The position numbers were made by a program, and so were the translations under genes. The notes beneath the pieces are model-generated. The model was given only the letters and a program-made list of their open reading frames with translations. It ran no database searches and was not told where the DNA came from. A stretch of 64,000 bases of DNA from an uncultured Anaerolineae bacterium (GTDB taxonomy: Bacteria > Chloroflexota > Anaerolineae > J036 > Brachytrichaceae): NCBI GenBank assembly GCA_938034415.1, contig CALHLE010000018.1, positions 22,098 through 86,097 of the forward strand, in the 5' to 3' direction. Positions 62,805 through 64,000 of the stretch are shown one piece after another (the first letter of the stretch is position 1; each line of letters starts with the position of its first letter).

Positions 62805-64000
62805 ATGGAGCTATTCATTCTTTCTCCAATCCTGTTCCCGCTGCTCGGCTTGCTGATTAACGCGATCTGGGGCCGGCGCATGAGCGAACGCGCCATCGGC
62901 GGGGTAGCTACGCTGGCCGCGGCGGCCGCGTTCGTCGTGAGCGTGATAATGCTGGGCCAGTTGACCGCTGCGGAAGACGCTCGCCTAACGGCGACCATCG
63001 CGCCGTGGATCACCGCCGGCGCGCTCAACGTGTCGTTCGGCTTCCTGGTGGACCGGCTCAGCATCGTCATCATGCTGATCGTCACCGGCATCGGCGCGTT
63101 GATCCACATGTTCAGCGTCGGCTACATGCGCGGGGACGCGCGCTTCCAGCGTTACTTCATCTACCTTAACCTGTTCTTGGCATCCATGCTGGTGCTGGTC
63201 ATGGCCGACAATTTCCTGGTGCTGTTCATGGGCTGGGAGTTGGTCGGCTTGTGCTCGTACCTGCTCATCGGCTTCTGGTTCAAGAACCTCAAGAACGCCG
63301 AGGCCGGCCGCAAAGCGTTCGTCGTCAACCGCATCGGCGACGTCGGCTTCGTGCTGGGCATTTTGCTGATCTTCGTCACGTTCGGCAGCCTGAGCTTCGC
63401 CGAGGTGTTCGGTCAAGCCAAAGCGCGGGGCGAGGCGCTGGCCGGCGCCATCGGCTGGATCACCTTGCTGCTGTTCATCGGCGCGACGGGCAAGAGCGCG
63501 CAGATCCCGCTGTTCGTTTGGTTGCCCGATGCCATGGCCGGCCCCACCCCGGTCTCCGCGCTCATCCACGCCGCGACGATGGTGACGGCCGGCGTGTATA
63601 TGATGGCGCGCGCCAGCGCGCTATACGCGCTTGCGCCGGCCACGCAGGCCGTCGTCGCCCTCGTCGGCGCGTTGACGGCGTTCGTCGCCGGCACGAGCGC
63701 GCTGCGCCAGCTCGACATCAAGAAGGTGCTGGCCTACTCCACGGTGTCGCAGCTGGGGTACATGATGCTCGGGCTCGGTGTGGGCGCATGGCTGCCGGCG
63801 GTGTTCCACATCTTCACGCACGCGTTCTTTAAGTGCTGCTTGTTCCTCGCGGCCGGGTCAATTTCGCATTCAGGGTCGCACCACTCGTTCGACATGAAGA
63901 AAGACATGGGCGGGCTGTGGCGAAAGATGCCGATCACGGCCGGTACATGGATGATCTCCACCGCAGCGTTGTGCGGCATTCCGTTCTTCTCGGGCTTCTT
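62805..64000 (+). CDS. nuoL: NADH-quinone oxidoreductase subunit L (3' end cut by window)
   Basis: The first 398 codons of the largest proton-pumping subunit (normally about 620-680 residues). The core FMGWELVGLCSYLLIGFW carries the proton-path Glu. LLLFIGATGKSAQIPLFVWLPDAMAGPTPVSALIHAATMV has the Lys residues of the channel, and STVSQLGYMMLGLG follows. GAGGGAG lies about 10 bases before the ATG at 62805. The frame is open to the window edge; nuoM and nuoN would be expected beyond. Confidence 0.95.
   Translation, partial: MELFILSPILFPLLGLLINAIWGRRMSERAIGGVATLAAAAAFVVSVIMLGQLTAAEDARLTATIAPWITAGALNVSFGFLVDRLSIVIMLIVTGIGALIHMFSVGYMRGDARFQRYFIYLNLFLASMLVLVMADNFLVLFMGWELVGLCSYLLIGFWFKNLKNAEAGRKAFVVNRIGDVGFVLGILLIFVTFGSLSFAEVFGQAKARGEALAGAIGWITLLLFIGATGKSAQIPLFVWLPDAMAGPTPVSALIHAATMVTAGVYMMARASALYALAPATQAVVALVGALTAFVAGTSALRQLDIKKVLAYSTVSQLGYMMLGLGVGAWLPAVFHIFTHAFFKCCLFLAAGSISHSGSHHSFDMKKDMGGLWRKMPITAGTWMISTAALCGIPFFSGF

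Overview
The window is GC-rich, gene-dense bacterial chromosome. Gene content and style suggest a member of the Chloroflexota, probably near the Anaerolineae; this is inferred from protein character, not a computed placement. Pointers are an NBR1-Ig-type lipoprotein, a LysM/FxLYD-type lipoprotein with a Pro-Thr linker, a DUF6483-like protein, a MurA with Asp in place of the usual catalytic Cys, and a Gram-positive-type SOS box before recA. No prophage, insertion sequence or CRISPR array was seen. Three tRNA genes are present: Arg(CCG), Met(CAT) and a selenocysteine tRNA (TCA).

Layout. 0-5.4 kb: a lipoprotein with a duplicated solute-binding domain, a methyltransferase, an SDR enzyme and a phoU/phoB-like pair. 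5.4-13 kb: tRNA-Arg, aspartate kinase, an aquaporin, Der, DUF554, xseB, tRNA-Sec, recA and purA. 13-19.8 kb: DUF6483-like, HDAC-like, MFS, lipoprotein, methyltransferase, thioesterase and EamA genes. 19.8-25.7 kb: a minus-strand operon with a branched-chain amino-acid-type ABC transporter (binding protein, fused LivH-LivM, LivG, LivF) and a URO-D-fold protein that has the H-x-C...C zinc motif of corrinoid methyltransferases. 25.7-28.8 kb: a decayed glucarate-dehydratase-like pseudogene, tRNA-Met and a polar amino acid ABC system. 28.9-33.7 kb: HAD phosphatase, PIG-L deacetylase, threonine aldolase, DUF1405 and MurA. 33.8-37.1 kb: the pyruvate dehydrogenase-type operon pdhABC. 37.4-51.7 kb: PduO-type adenosyltransferase, LysM lipoprotein, SerB-like phosphatase, YifB, MutS2, type III polyketide synthase, AI-2E family protein, sulfite-oxidase-like enzyme, MFS protein and a GlcD-GlcF fusion.

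51.8 kb to the end is an NADH dehydrogenase (complex I) operon in the order nuoA-B-C-D-E-F-G-H-I-J-K-L; nuoL runs off the edge. Two non-complex-I genes are built into it: a small retropepsin-like aspartic protease between nuoE and nuoF, and a secreted triple-OB-fold protein between nuoF and nuoG. This is the most unusual gene arrangement in the window.

Gene expression has a clear pattern. About ten monocistronic or first genes have a TANNNT -10 box ending only 6-9 bases before the start codon and no Shine-Dalgarno, so they are probably translated from leaderless mRNAs. Two divergent gene pairs share this design, each with exactly 43 bp between start codons. Other genes (recA, both transporter binding proteins, pdhA, nuoB) have purine-rich ribosome-binding sites. 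Intrinsic terminators are well formed where present, but many convergent genes are only a few bases apart or overlap.
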